Position numbers and translations under genes: made by a program
Shown here: positions 7,096 to 14,879 of the stretch, in pieces
Position numbering within the stretch: position 1 is the first letter of the stretch
Layout of the letters: each line of letters begins with the position of its first letter
The notes under the pieces: generated by a model
What the model was told of the DNA's origin: nothing
Database searches by the model: none
Seen by the model: the letters and a program-made list of their open reading frames with translations, nothing else
Source of the DNA: a virus
Length of the DNA: 48,874 nucleotides
Reading direction: 5' to 3' (one strand)
IMG/VR virus record: IMGVR_UViG_3300036759_000025
Coordinates: 64,001-112,874 of that record

Positions 7096-7643
7096 TTCTT
7101 GAGTCCCTTCAGTGTGATCTTGGTTGTTGTCTTGGGTGCTGCGGGCTTGGCGGCACGCGCACGTGCTGCCTTCTGGGCTTCCTCGACGCGCCTGCGCTGG
7201 TCGTGGACGCTCGGGACGCCCTCATGCTTCAGTTCCAGCCGGAACCGTTCCTGGAGGTTCTGGTACATCTCCAGTTGGCCCATGTTGGTACCGAGCATGG
7301 CTGCGATTCTGGCTGGCTCTGCCATGCCAGTTGACATGACGGCCATCCATGAGCCGTACATGTTGTGCAGGGTGTAGGTCTGGTCGCCGTTGCTGACATC
7401 GACGCTGCCGTACGGGCGGAAGACCCCATCCTTGTAGCCCTTGGTAACTTCACCAAGGATCTTGGCATTCCAGAACAACATGCCACCTACATAGAAGTCG
7501 CGTGCGTTCTGCTTCTTCGGCAGCGGCTTCTTGACCACGCCTGCCAGCGACGGCTTGCGTGGCCCTCGGCCATTGCCCCTGGACAGGGACTTCAGGCTGA
7601 CCGTCTTCCGCTGGCCGAATCTCCCCATCCAGGGGTTTGTCAT
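7092..7643 (-). CDS. Basic hypothetical protein
   Basis: 183 residues. It has an Arg/Lys-rich N-terminus (GRFGQRKTVSLKSLSRG), a structured middle (about 45-125, DFYVGGMLFWNAK, TYTLHNMYGSWMAVM) and an Ala/Lys tail (AARARAAKPAAPKTTTK). The basic ends suggest nucleic-acid contact. Unknown family. Confidence 0.75.
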   Translation of the reverse strand: MTNPWMGRFGQRKTVSLKSLSRGNGRGPRKPSLAGVVKKPLPKKQNARDFYVGGMLFWNAKILGEVTKGYKDGVFRPYGSVDVSNGDQTYTLHNMYGSWMAVMSTGMAEPARIAAMLGTNMGQLEMYQNLQERFRLELKHEGVPSVHDQRRRVEEAQKAARARAAKPAAPKTTTKITLKGLKK

Positions 7644-7651
7644 GTTGGTTA

Positions 7652-7825
7652 CTATTCCTCTCCGAAGCGCGGATCGGCGTCGAGGAGCCCGGACTTCTCT
7701 AGCCGTTCCCTGATGATCTCAGGATGCTCGGCTTGCATGTGGGAAACCTCTTGCCAGCCCCGAACTCCAGCATCGCCGTCGTCAGGTTCCGGCGTCTCGT
7801 ACTCGCAGTACGGACACTTAGCCAT
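7652..7825 (-). CDS. Small zinc-finger-like protein
   Basis: 57 residues starting MAKCPYCEYE. A CxxC pair is followed about 25 residues later by His residues in SHMQAEHPE, giving a CCHH-type zinc site. Likely zinc-stabilised DNA-, RNA- or protein-binding module. The ATG at 7825 is chosen because the upstream extension lacks this motif and overlaps the next gene. Confidence 0.75.
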   Translation of the reverse strand: MAKCPYCEYETPEPDDGDAGVRGWQEVSHMQAEHPEIIRERLEKSGLLDADPRFGEE

Positions 7826-7841
7826 TCTACTTGATCCTGCC

Positions 7842-8027
7842 CTACTCGGCAGGGTCCCAGTCGATGTTGAAGGCACTATTGCCCATCAGTCTCGACACCG
7901 AGAGCTTGAAATCACCGAGCTTGGCGTCGAAGCTCTCGGCCTCCTCGTCCCAGATTCGCCTAGCGAGACTGATGGCATCGCCCTCAGCCACGTCGTTGAT
8001 GTCGATTGTGATGCGGTAGCCGTCCAT
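7842..8027 (-). CDS. Small acidic hypothetical protein
   Basis: 61 residues, start overlapping the upstream stop (TGATG). It begins with a beta strand (YRITIDINDVAEG) followed by a helix rich in acidic residues. No family recognised. Confidence 0.7.
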   Translation of the reverse strand: MDGYRITIDINDVAEGDAISLARRIWDEEAESFDAKLGDFKLSVSRLMGNSAFNIDWDPAE

Positions 8028-8149
8028 CAGGGCTCCTTCAGGTTGTTGGTGAACAGGGTGATGATGCTCTGCTGATCCTCTGCGGAGAGGATGGCAGTGA
8101 CAGTTCGGTTGACAAACGGTTGATCGATCGCCGTTGTCAGCTTGACCAT
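8026..8149 (-). CDS. Short ORF lacking a canonical start upstream of ATG 8149
   Basis: From the ATG at 8149 the product is 40 residues (MVKLTTAIDQPFVNRTVTAI start) and its stop overlaps the next gene's ATG. The same frame stays open and protein-like upstream to about 8295 (GGPDGTPATRAYQILDAAPY and on), with no ATG, GTG or TTG. That extension overlaps the end of the 8232-8456 gene in its -1 frame. So either a programmed -1 frameshift from that gene, a non-standard start, or an indel in the sequence is possible. Confidence 0.5.
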
Positions 8150-8231
8150 CAGGGCTTTTGGCCCGAACTGCTCGTCGTCGCCGTAAGGGGCGGCGTCGAG
8201 GATCTGGTACGCCCTAGTAGCAGGCGTTCCA

Positions 8232-8456
8232 TCAGGCCCGCCTGAGCCGTACGAAGGCGAAGTCTGCGCCCCATCGAAACGGGCGCACGATCTCGTTCAT
8301 GAGCTTGCCTTGCTCCAGTAGCTCACGCCCCGCTGCGAGCGGGATGAGCCCTTGACGACCCTCCTCCTGTTGAAGCCGAGCTTCCCACTGCTCAGCAGTT
8401 AGCGTGCCATCCGCCTTGGTAGCTAGAACCACGTCGTTGCTACGAGCCCGAGCCAT
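8232..8456 (-). CDS. Small hypothetical protein
   Basis: 74 residues, ATG overlapping the upstream stop. Residues 15-60 are helical (TAEQWEARLQQEEGRQ; AAGRELLEQGKLMNEI). The -1 frame at its 3' end continues as a protein-like sequence (see 8026-8149), so the natural product might be longer. Confidence 0.7.
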   Translation of the reverse strand: MARARSNDVVLATKADGTLTAEQWEARLQQEEGRQGLIPLAAGRELLEQGKLMNEIVRPFRWGADFAFVRLRRA

Positions 8457-8764
8457 CAGGCTGGCCCGTCATCCTCGGTGGAGACGAAGCCGAGCTTGGC
8501 CATCTCCTTAGGCCCACCGACGTAGCGCTCGACCTCGGCGTAGGCACGCTTGTCACCACGGAACTCCGGATTGCCAACCGGGCTGTCCTTGGTGTCGTCG
8601 GAGCGCAGCATGATCTCCAACGCCTGGATCAGCCCATGCAACTGGCCGCTCCAGCGCGCCTGATCACGCTTCAGCTTGGCCGACAACTTCAGGCCAGCCG
8701 TGTTGAGGATCTGCTCACGGATGTACGGAGCAGCGTGTGAGTAGGTTCTGGTTAGATTGCCCAT
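8456..8764 (-). CDS. Helical hypothetical protein
   Basis: 102 residues. Amphipathic helices dominate (YIREQILNTAGLKLSAKLKR; LHGLIQALEIMLR), with an acidic C-terminus. One-base overlap with the downstream gene. No known family. Confidence 0.75.
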   Translation of the reverse strand: MGNLTRTYSHAAPYIREQILNTAGLKLSAKLKRDQARWSGQLHGLIQALEIMLRSDDTKDSPVGNPEFRGDKRAYAEVERYVGGPKEMAKLGFVSTEDDGPA

Positions 8765-8974
8765 CTAGTTGTTCTCCTTCGTCTCGATGATCTCCAGGTC
8801 GTCCGGATCGAACTCGTCCGGCGTGTACGGCGGGTACTCGTAGTTGTCGAACTTGACGGTGACCAGGTTGGCATCCTCGTCAATGGCAATGACGGTGCCA
8901 GGCCCGTCGAGTGCACCGTCCGTGGTCTGGACGCGGGTCTTGTTGGGAACGAAGTCCTCGATGTCGTTGCTCAT
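8765..8974 (-). CDS. Small acidic beta-barrel-like protein
   Basis: 69 residues from MSNDIEDFVPNKTRVQTTDG. The pattern GPGTVIAIDEDANLVTVKFD followed by an Asp/Glu-rich end resembles small SH3-like (KOW/Tudor-like) folds in which GxV..D and V.V..D strands alternate. Start overlaps the upstream stop by ATGA. Function unknown. Confidence 0.7.
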   Translation of the reverse strand: MSNDIEDFVPNKTRVQTTDGALDGPGTVIAIDEDANLVTVKFDNYEYPPYTPDEFDPDDLEIIETKENN

Positions 8975-9183
8975 AGCTCCTGCCTTGTTGTCTCGTCTGC
9001 GATGTAACCAGTGCCGCTGTCCCACAAGCGGGATGGGCCGATCTTGCGTGGTCGCAAGATGACAGCCGACTCGACGTTCTCTACATCACGAACGAGTCGG
9101 TGAATCAGTTCCGACTCGATGTCAGCCGTGGTGATATCGATCGCCTCGGCCGGTGTGAGTCGTAATTTGACAACAACTTCCAT
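8971..9183 (-). CDS. Small hypothetical protein
   Basis: 70 residues from MEVVVKLRLTPAEAIDITTA. One alpha/beta unit with a helix rich in Glu/Val (IHRLVRDVENVESAVI). Coupled to neighbours by overlaps on both sides. No family recognised. Confidence 0.7.
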   Translation of the reverse strand: MEVVVKLRLTPAEAIDITTADIESELIHRLVRDVENVESAVILRPRKIGPSRLWDSGTGYIADETTRQEL

Positions 9184-9404
9184 TACTTCCAGATCTCCTT
9201 CTCGCGCTCGCTCATGCCACGCCACCCACCCGTTCCAGTGGGCAGATAGCCTCGTTGCTGCATCTGCGTGAGCACGAAGCTCTCGCCCTTACCTTCCCGT
9301 TCGGCCCGCTCGCTGATCTCGTTGTAAGCCAACGTGGCAGCAGACGGACCGGAGCGGAGATTGCGCCTCCGCTCCAGCTTCCGTGCTCGTTGCTTCCGGT
9401 TCAC
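9183..9404 (-). CDS. Small basic hypothetical protein
   Basis: 73 residues; the first 20 are strongly basic (MNRKQRARKLERRRNLR), suggesting nucleic-acid binding, then helical with a Gly/Trp-rich turn (PTGTGGWRGMSEREKEIW). Overlaps both neighbours. Confidence 0.7.
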   Translation of the reverse strand: MNRKQRARKLERRRNLRSGPSAATLAYNEISERAEREGKGESFVLTQMQQRGYLPTGTGGWRGMSEREKEIWK

Positions 9405-9757
9405 ACCTCTTCCTTGGCGTATCCGAGCTTGACCAGGGCACGCCGGACGCCGCTGGCGATGGCCTCGGCCATCTTGTCGGCGCGGTCGTACTGCTGGGGA
9501 GTCTTGTCCCCAATGACAGCCCTCATGCCAGAGCGAGCCCCGGTGAGTACGTGGGCGATGAACTCCAGTACGGCGACCTCAGACATGCTGCCCTTGACCG
9601 TGCGCTCCTCGATCGCGCCCTCCTCCTCCATGATCGGACACAGCGGGTCTTCACGCAGGTAGACCTCGGCGTCCTCCTTGGAGAAGAACACGTCAAGTAG
9701 CTCGGCAATCTCGCCGTGCTCCTCACGTGACTTGTCCCAGACGATGTAGACGTTCAT
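9401..9757 (-). CDS. Hypothetical protein
   Basis: 118 residues starting MNVYIVWDKSREEHGEIAEL, an alpha/beta N-terminus, then a helical C-terminal half (DKMAEAIASGVRRALVKLGY). The ATG at 9757 overlaps the upstream stop. Residues 1-60 look like a small phage domain handling a strand-helix-strand fold; function unknown. Confidence 0.75.
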   Translation of the reverse strand: MNVYIVWDKSREEHGEIAELLDVFFSKEDAEVYLREDPLCPIMEEEGAIEERTVKGSMSEVAVLEFIAHVLTGARSGMRAVIGDKTPQQYDRADKMAEAIASGVRRALVKLGYAKEEV

Positions 9758-9933
9758 GCGTCGTTGACCTCCCAGTTGACAGTGGTGTAGATGCCACCGT
9801 TCTCGCCGTCGATCTGACCAGGGTCGGCGCTGGTCAGCGCCTCCATGATCTGCTCCTGCAACTCGTCGCGCGTGGCGAACTTGCCCTCCGAGCGCTCGAC
9901 CTCGACGGTGACGGTGAAGATGAACGGCTTCAC
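9754..9933 (-). CDS. Small ferredoxin-like-pattern protein
   Basis: 59 residues from a GTG at 9933 that overlaps the upstream gene by GTGA. Starts VKPFIFTVTVEVERSEGKFA, a strand-helix-strand pattern. The gene at 12703-12870 has the same layout (GTG start, VKSYWMTVSLP opening, overlap with a larger gene), so the two look like divergent paralogues. Confidence 0.65.
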   Translation of the reverse strand: MKPFIFTVTVEVERSEGKFATRDELQEQIMEALTSADPGQIDGENGGIYTTVNWEVNDA

Positions 9934-10397
9934 GCTGCCGCCTCCTCCTCGTCGTACTCCCATGGGTTGACGGCATCGCCGGACAGCACCATGAGCAGGG
10001 CGCTTGTGTAGTGGTGCTGGCTGATCTGGCTGTGCGAGCGCAGGATCGGCGGGTTGCCTCGGATGCCAGCCGCCTTCAGTACGGCATCGACGGCGCTCGG
10101 ATCGTGCATGTAGACCGAGTGATCCCACTGCATACCGAGCTTGTGCTGGTAGGTGGGGTTGCCCTCCGCGCCACCGCCGACGCGCTTCCACTTCCTGCTC
10201 CTGACGATGCCATGCAGGAAGAGGCCACGCCCACCGTGCCCGCCGACGGCGATCATCGGAGAGCCAACCGGCATGGTAGGCTGGACGGACTTCTTCCAGT
10301 AGCCACGCTGCTCGATGATCGCTGCCATGTCGGCCATGGCCAGCGCGAGCGTGTTGTGGTGCGGCGTGTTGACGCGGACGATGAAGTAGTTGCTCAT
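9930..10397 (-). CDS. Hypothetical protein
   Basis: 155 residues with a strand opening (YFIVRVNTPHHNTLALAMAD), Gly/His-rich middle (AVGGHGGRGLFLHGIV) and acidic end. Overlaps both neighbours by four bases. No family recognised. Confidence 0.75.
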   Translation of the reverse strand: MSNYFIVRVNTPHHNTLALAMADMAAIIEQRGYWKKSVQPTMPVGSPMIAVGGHGGRGLFLHGIVRSRKWKRVGGGAEGNPTYQHKLGMQWDHSVYMHDPSAVDAVLKAAGIRGNPPILRSHSQISQHHYTSALLMVLSGDAVNPWEYDEEEAAA

Positions 10398-10663
10398 GCG
10401 CGAGCAGCCTCCTTGGCCGACGCACGGTGTCCCTCGATGAGCGACAGGGCCTCGCGCCGGGTGATCTTGACGGTGGTGAACGGGATGCTGTACGTCATCC
10501 CCTTGGGGAACAGATCGCGGAAGGTCTGTTCAACCTCCTTGATCTTGTCCAGGATGAAGCCCATCGGCTCGCGCGTGACGGGGATCTCGTCGCGCTCGGT
10601 CAGCACGAGCCGCTGGCACGACGGGTCGTTGCTGTTGGTGACGGTGATCGTCAGTAGGTCCAT
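10394..10663 (-). CDS. Hypothetical protein, first gene of a sub-operon
   Basis: 89 residues. MDLLTITVTNSNDP opening, a helix around FILDKIKEVEQTFRDLF and a basic end. It is the first gene downstream of the promoter-like element at 10699-10704, and all following leftward genes overlap or nearly touch. Unknown function. Confidence 0.75.
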   Translation of the reverse strand: MDLLTITVTNSNDPSCQRLVLTERDEIPVTREPMGFILDKIKEVEQTFRDLFPKGMTYSIPFTTVKITRREALSLIEGHRASAKEAARA

Positions 10664-10698
10664 TTGGTTAGTCCTCTGTGGTTGGTGTTGTCGTCAGG

Positions 10699-10704
10699 AT
10701 CATA
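10699..10704 (-). promoter_or_regulatory. -10-like TATGAT element
   Basis: Minus strand GCGCTATGATCCTGAC, matching the repeated core of this genome (compare 19798-19803 and 37343-37348). It overlaps the end of the XRE regulator gene and lies about 36 bases before the start at 10663, so it could start the 10663-leftward operon. No clear -35 box. Confidence 0.55.
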
Positions 10705-10969
10705 GCGCATCGTAAGATACGCCGCGTTGCTTCTTGTAGAGCGATTCGACCGGCACACCGCAGTAGATCGCGATGCACTTGGCGTCACGCAGCTTGATCG
10801 ATCGAATGCCCATCTCGATGCGATTGAGCACGGTTGCGTCCATGTCCGCAGCCTCGGCAAGCTGGGCCAGAGTCAGGTCATGACGCTGGCGTAGCCGCTT
10901 GATGTTGACGCCGACGATCATGTTGAACTCGTCGTTTATGACACGTCGCTTTTCATTCAGTTGCGGCAA
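10700..10969 (-). CDS. XRE/Cro-type helix-turn-helix regulator
   Basis: 89 residues. Residues about 20-75 form an HTH_3 domain: VNIKRLRQRHDLTLAQLAEA, then an MDATVLNRIEMGIRSIKL recognition region and GVPVESLYKK. These proteins bind operator DNA as dimers, repressing or activating promoters. It sits directly upstream of the promoter-like element at 10699-10704 and next to a winged-helix gene, so it may control the leftward block. Length (89) is typical of phage Cro/CI-like regulators. Confidence 0.85.
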   Translation of the reverse strand: MPQLNEKRRVINDEFNMIVGVNIKRLRQRHDLTLAQLAEAADMDATVLNRIEMGIRSIKLRDAKCIAIYCGVPVESLYKKQRGVSYDAL

Positions 10970-10972
10970 GTG

Positions 10973-11311
10973 TCACCTCTTCTCCAGGATGTGATCCTCT
11001 AGGAACGAGATGGCACGCTCGCCACGTGCCGTGGTAGTCCACTGTGGTTGGGTGTGGCGTGTCCGCCGCACCAGGTTGCGCCGCTCCAGTGAGCGCAACG
11101 TTGAACCGACCGACGATGATGTGGTTGACTTGTAGAACTGACCACCGTGCTTGTCATCGTACTCGCGAATGTCGGTCATGAAGTCCGCGAGCAGATGCGC
11201 CGCCAGCACCCCTTCCTGCTGGAGCAGAAGCAGCACGTCGTACTGCTTCCAGGTCAGGAACGCTGCCAACGACCTTGTTGACAGCGGGGTTGGCTTCTTG
11301 GTGACAGGCAT
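10973..11311 (-). CDS. Winged-helix (MarR/PadR-like) regulator
   Basis: 112 residues. Residues 20-105 have the winged-helix layout: TWKQYDVLLLLQQEGVLAAH, then a recognition helix SVGSTLRSLERRNLVRRT and a wing TQPQWTTTARGERAIS. The match is by pattern. Located three bases before the XRE gene, forming a regulator pair. Confidence 0.7.
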   Translation of the reverse strand: MPVTKKPTPLSTRSLAAFLTWKQYDVLLLLQQEGVLAAHLLADFMTDIREYDDKHGGQFYKSTTSSSVGSTLRSLERRNLVRRTRHTQPQWTTTARGERAISFLEDHILEKR

Positions 11312-11556
11312 TAGTCGTGCCCCAGATACTTGGCGCGGCGCTCAGCCAGCGCACGATCGGCGTGCACCGGCTCGGGGTCGTGCAGGCGAAGCTGGGCTAG
11401 TTCCTCAGCCCAGGCGACGATGGAGTCGTGCAGGCGCTCATGCTTGCCGCCCTTGTTGATGTCACCGACGCCAGCCGACTTCATCTCCTGCACGACAGCC
11501 AACCAGGCGGCATGTTCATTCGCCTGGTAGGTTCGGATGAACTCAAGCTCGTCCAT
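11311..11556 (-). CDS. Helical hypothetical protein
   Basis: 81 residues from MDELEFIRTYQANEHAAWLA; GGAGG precedes the ATG at 11556, preferred over the longer frame. Start and stop both overlap neighbours (TAATG). Helical with a Lys/Gly turn (GVGDINKGGKHERLHDSI). Unknown. Confidence 0.7.
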   Translation of the reverse strand: MDELEFIRTYQANEHAAWLAVVQEMKSAGVGDINKGGKHERLHDSIVAWAEELAQLRLHDPEPVHADRALAERRAKYLGHD

Positions 11557-11933
11557 TATCCCTCCTTGGTATGGGCTTTCAGCCACCCGCAGACATACAG
11601 GTAGCCGCCGCTCTGCTGTGCGGAGCCGATGATCTTGCCTTCGTCGTCCTCGTAGATGACAGCCTCGTCCTCGAACCTCATCATGGGGAAGAGGCCCAAC
11701 TTGTACGGCTCCTTCAGCGCCACGCGCATCTTGGCGATGGCACCGTCACCGTTGCCCGGACCGTTGAGCCAGGCGATGAGAGCCTGCTTGTCATCATCAC
11801 CGTGAGCGGCGAGATCCTGCCGATCGTAGACCAGATCGTTCGGCCAGATCAGCCGTGCACCCCAGATGGCACGAACGTCCTCCGGGTAGGTGCGGCGGCC
11901 AAAGCTGATGCTGAGCTTAGTGCTGTCAGTCAT
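11556..11933 (-). CDS. Hypothetical protein
   Basis: 125 residues; beta-rich with conserved-looking aromatic stretches (RAIWGARLIWPNDLVYDRQD) and an ending that contains YLYVCGWLKAHTKEG. No recognised domain. Confidence 0.75.
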   Translation of the reverse strand: MTDSTKLSISFGRRTYPEDVRAIWGARLIWPNDLVYDRQDLAAHGDDDKQALIAWLNGPGNGDGAIAKMRVALKEPYKLGLFPMMRFEDEAVIYEDDEGKIIGSAQQSGGYLYVCGWLKAHTKEG

Positions 11934-11942
11934 GTTGTTCTA

Positions 11943-12257
11943 CTAGATGATGTTGCGCTTGATGATCTCGTCCGACGACTCGACCAGAGTCGCGTTCCAG
12001 AAGTTGTGGGTGATGGCACCCTGTGGGTCGATCACGACAGTCGTGACGCTGCGGTCCATGTTGCTGCGCTGGAACAGCGTCGTGCCATCCGGCTTGGTCC
12101 AGGACCCGGCGAACAGCACGCCACCAGGATGGCTGCCAATCGCAGGGGCACCGGCCACCGCCACGATCAGGTTGTCGCCGGGGGACGTGTCGAAGTTGCG
12201 GAACCAGCCCGCCTGTCGAAGCTGGGCGAAGGCGGCGTAGTGGGCGTAGCTGCTCAT
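11943..12257 (-). CDS. Hypothetical protein
   Basis: 104 residues from the ATG at 12257, preceded by GGAGACAACAAC. MSSYAHYAAFAQLRQAGWF opening, Gly/Pro-rich middle and a charged end. The longer upstream frame lacks the standard ribosome-binding site. Unknown function. Confidence 0.7.
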   Translation of the reverse strand: MSSYAHYAAFAQLRQAGWFRNFDTSPGDNLIVAVAGAPAIGSHPGGVLFAGSWTKPDGTTLFQRSNMDRSVTTVVIDPQGAITHNFWNATLVESSDEIIKRNII

Positions 12258-12279
12258 GTTGTTGTCTCCTTGATTGGTA

Positions 12280-12513
12280 CTAGAACCCGGCATCCCTGAT
12301 GCCAGCTTGCTCGGCGGCGTCAATGGCCTCGGTTAGCTTGTCGCGATAGCGCTTTGCCATTGAGATTGACATCAAGTTGGAGGTGGCGGAACGGGGGTCG
12401 CCGGTCACCATCGCCAGATGGATGGGAAGACCATTGCCACCGTCCTGAACCTTGATCTGGGCCAACTGCTGATATGGCCCGTGCTGCTCATGGAAGAAGA
12501 GTTGATCAGTCAT
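12280..12513 (-). CDS. Small hypothetical protein
   Basis: 77 residues, overlapping the upstream gene by eight bases. Strand-rich start (HGPYQQLAQIKVQDGGNGLP) and a helical C-terminus (YRDKLTEAIDAAEQAG). Unknown. Confidence 0.7.
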   Translation of the reverse strand: MTDQLFFHEQHGPYQQLAQIKVQDGGNGLPIHLAMVTGDPRSATSNLMSISMAKRYRDKLTEAIDAAEQAGIRDAGF

Positions 12514-12703
12514 CGCTGGTTCGCTCTTCGATCCGGTGGGCCACGGACTCCACGATGTTCGCCGCCGCGTTCAACTCCCCTGACATCATCAGGGCAGAGG
12601 TACCGGTGCGGAACTTGCTGCTGGCGCGGTAGATCTTGTCCACCGCATCACGAAGCTCCTGCACCGCCTCGCGCTCACGCTTGGCAGCCGGTGAGAGCGC
12701 CAT
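12506..12703 (-). CDS. Small helical protein
   Basis: 65 residues, almost all helix (AKREREAVQELRDAVDKIYR; AANIVESVAHRIEERTS). One-base overlap with the upstream stop. Possibly a dimeric helical bundle; role unknown. Confidence 0.7.
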   Translation of the reverse strand: MALSPAAKREREAVQELRDAVDKIYRASSKFRTGTSALMMSGELNAAANIVESVAHRIEERTSDD

Positions 12704-12870
12704 CAGATGCCATCCTCGTGGATCTCGCCCACGATCGTGGCACCCTGCGGCGGCTCCTGCTGGACCTGCACGACGCGCCCGTGGCAGCGCTCGGCCACTG
12801 CCTTGGCGATCCGCTCAGCCTGCCCCTTGTTGTCCGCTGGCAGGCTGACTGTCATCCAGTAGGACTTCAC
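12703..12870 (-). CDS. Small hypothetical protein, paralogue of 9754-9933
   Basis: 55 residues from the GTG at 12870, overlapping the upstream gene by GTGA. VKSYWMTVSLPADNKGQAER opening then a helix and two strands. Same size class, start type and placement as 9754-9933, so probably related. Confidence 0.65.
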   Translation of the reverse strand: MKSYWMTVSLPADNKGQAERIAKAVAERCHGRVVQVQQEPPQGATIVGEIHEDGI

Positions 12871-13586
12871 GCAGCCACTTCCTCGACGCGCCATCCGTAG
12901 CCGCTGTCCTCGATCGTGCCGTCGAGCCCGAAGAAGTCCGGCGTGTCGATCAGCACCCACTCGCAGTGAGTGAGATCGAACGTGAAGCGATGCCAACTGC
13001 GCTTGAAGTTCGGCATCTTGGCCTGGATCAGCACCGTCTCGCCGTCGTCGGCGTAGCGCAGGTTGCCGTAGTCCTGACCGAACTCGTTGGTGCTCATCGG
13101 GTTGCCATTGGCATCCCACTCGATTCCGGCGAGCTTGTGCAGGGCGAGCTTGGCCGAGCCGTCCAGGCCCGTCAGGATCTCCATCCGCTGCTGAGCCATG
13201 CGACGACGCTCGCGCTCCTGGGCCTTGGCAGCCCGCTCCTGACGGCGCTGCGTCCGCAGGACGGCCGGATGAGCCTCGTCGCTGAGCTTGTCGAACTCGC
13301 CCTGGATGCGCTCCCAGATCTTCTGGATCTTGGGATCGCCAGAGTCGAGCGCGGCCACGATGCTGTCGATGTCAGGCAGGTGGATGCTGCGTGTGCTGCT
13401 GCTGCCGGACGGACCACCACCGATCTGGATCGCGCCGTCGTCCTGGTCGGCTGTGGCGTTGTAGTGGAAGCCGACCGCCAGGCGCGACTGCCAGCCCTGG
13501 GCATAGGCACTGATGCCGGACTCCTTCGTGCCCTGCCGGGTGGCGGGACCGCGAGAGCCGTGGATTCCGGCGTAGAAGTGTGACAT
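12867..13586 (-). CDS. Hypothetical protein with central coiled coil
   Basis: 239 residues, GGAGACAACCAAC before the ATG. N-terminus Gly/Ser-rich (GIHGSRGPATRQGTKESG), a coiled coil at about 110-140 (RRQERAAKAQERERRRMAQQ), then a beta-rich C-terminal domain (residues about 165-239, FKRSWHRFTFDLTHCEW). Unknown. Confidence 0.75.
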   Translation of the reverse strand: MSHFYAGIHGSRGPATRQGTKESGISAYAQGWQSRLAVGFHYNATADQDDGAIQIGGGPSGSSSTRSIHLPDIDSIVAALDSGDPKIQKIWERIQGEFDKLSDEAHPAVLRTQRRQERAAKAQERERRRMAQQRMEILTGLDGSAKLALHKLAGIEWDANGNPMSTNEFGQDYGNLRYADDGETVLIQAKMPNFKRSWHRFTFDLTHCEWVLIDTPDFFGLDGTIEDSGYGWRVEEVAA

Positions 13587-13603
13587 GTTGGTTGTCTCCT
13601 TGG

Positions 13604-13981
13604 TTAGATCTGGAAGGCGCGGTACAGCCGCCCATTGACGTTCAGCGTCCAGCGGAACATGTCCGACAGGACGAACAGCGTGGCCGGGTTGACACCCACG
13701 ACATGCCGCTTGCCCTCTGACGAGAGCACCGGGATGGTCGGTGAGCGATCCTTGCCGCCGACCATGATGCGGTTGTTGAAGTCGAGCCAGAGGATGCCGT
13801 CGTCGGTCTGATCGGGAGTCTCACCCGAGTTGTCAGCGATGGCCCACACGCCCGCCCCGACCTCGCGAACGTGACCATGCGGATAGTTGCGCCGCACGCA
13901 GTCATGGGTGGCCCGGAAGATCCGGTGCTCGTCGGGGAGCAGGATTGGACCTGGCTCCCACAGTTCAGTCGTCGTTGTCAT
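13604..13981 (-). CDS. Hypothetical protein
   Basis: 125 residues from the ATG at 13981, which has GGAGACAACA directly upstream; the longer start at 14008 lacks it. Contains RIFRATHDCVRRNYPHGHVR and a beta-rich C-terminus. Overlaps the end of the upstream gene by 17 bases. Confidence 0.7.
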   Translation of the reverse strand: MTTTTELWEPGPILLPDEHRIFRATHDCVRRNYPHGHVREVGAGVWAIADNSGETPDQTDDGILWLDFNNRIMVGGKDRSPTIPVLSSEGKRHVVGVNPATLFVLSDMFRWTLNVNGRLYRAFQI

Positions 13982-14537
13982 TGTTGTCTCCGTTGTCGTT
14001 GTTGGCAACTGCCTTGGTGAACGGCGATTTGATGATGACCTCGCCGCAGGTCTGGCACTGGAACAGTTCCTTCAGGTCCCAGCGGTAGCCCCACAGTTCG
14101 AGCTTGGCATCTGAGCCGTCGTCGCACTGGGTGCGGTACTCCCGGTCACGCAGTTTGGGAGCGAAGCGATAGGGCACGACCTTGCTCTCCTTGTCAGGGA
14201 CGGGACGCCAGCGCGCCGTCTCCTTCAGGAAGTGGTCGAAGTGCTCGGCCTTCGCCCAGCCCTTCTGGTCGTCTGTGAGCTTGTCAGTCGGGATTGGTAT
14301 CCCGTGCTCCTCGATGTCTGCCGCCTGCTCCTCACCGGACTCGACGTTGAGCCAGTAGGTGTCCTCCGTCATGCCATTGAGGATCAGGTACTCGATGAAG
14401 CCGTCGCCAGCCTCTTCGTGTGGCATGTGACCGTTGTCACGCATTGGATTGTGCGTGTGGTACTGCTTCTCCAGGCGCGGATCGACCGGCTCGGGAGCGG
14501 GCTTCGGTCGTGGTGTAGGAGTCCTGCGCCGCCGCAT
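13965..14537 (-). CDS. Hypothetical protein with Cys pair near C-terminus
   Basis: 190 residues. Basic Pro-rich N-terminus (MRRRRTPTPRPKPAPEPVDP), acidic middle, CQTCGEVI pair near residue 165 and an Asn/Asp-repeat tail (NDNGDNNDNDD). Only one CxxC is obvious, so a full zinc ribbon is not proven (another Cys lies in TQCDDGSD). Confidence 0.75.
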   Translation of the reverse strand: MRRRRTPTPRPKPAPEPVDPRLEKQYHTHNPMRDNGHMPHEEAGDGFIEYLILNGMTEDTYWLNVESGEEQAADIEEHGIPIPTDKLTDDQKGWAKAEHFDHFLKETARWRPVPDKESKVVPYRFAPKLRDREYRTQCDDGSDAKLELWGYRWDLKELFQCQTCGEVIIKSPFTKAVANNDNGDNNDNDD

Positions 14538-14569
14538 GATTGCCTCTCGCCAGGTTGGGTTGGTAGTTG

Positions 14570-14878
14570 TTAGCCGACGACCTGCCGAACCGGGATGTAG
14601 ATCTTCAGGCCGTCAACTTCCTTGTCAGAGAACGTGCCCTTGACCTGCGGGTACATCAGGCGCTCACCGGCACCGTCCGGGTAGTTGGACTGGTACTCCT
14701 GCTGGTCGGCCGCGTCGTAGGTGGAGAACAGCAGCCCACCGACCTTCCTGACACGATCAAGCTCGGCCTCGGTGGTGAGCTTGCGCGTTTCGACGGCCTT
14801 GTCCCATCCCGGCTTCTCCTGGTAGCCGTAGGCGCTGTGCTGGACGAGCGTCCACCAGTCTCCCTGAAGTTTTGCCAT
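14570..14878 (-). CDS. Hypothetical protein
   Basis: 102 residues from the ATG at 14878 with GAGGAAACTAAC upstream. Opening MAKLQGDWWTLVQHSAYGYQ, aromatic-rich, ending GLKIYIPVRQVVG. No family recognised. Confidence 0.7.
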   Translation of the reverse strand: MAKLQGDWWTLVQHSAYGYQEKPGWDKAVETRKLTTEAELDRVRKVGGLLFSTYDAADQQEYQSNYPDGAGERLMYPQVKGTFSDKEVDGLKIYIPVRQVVG

Positions 14879-14879
14879 G

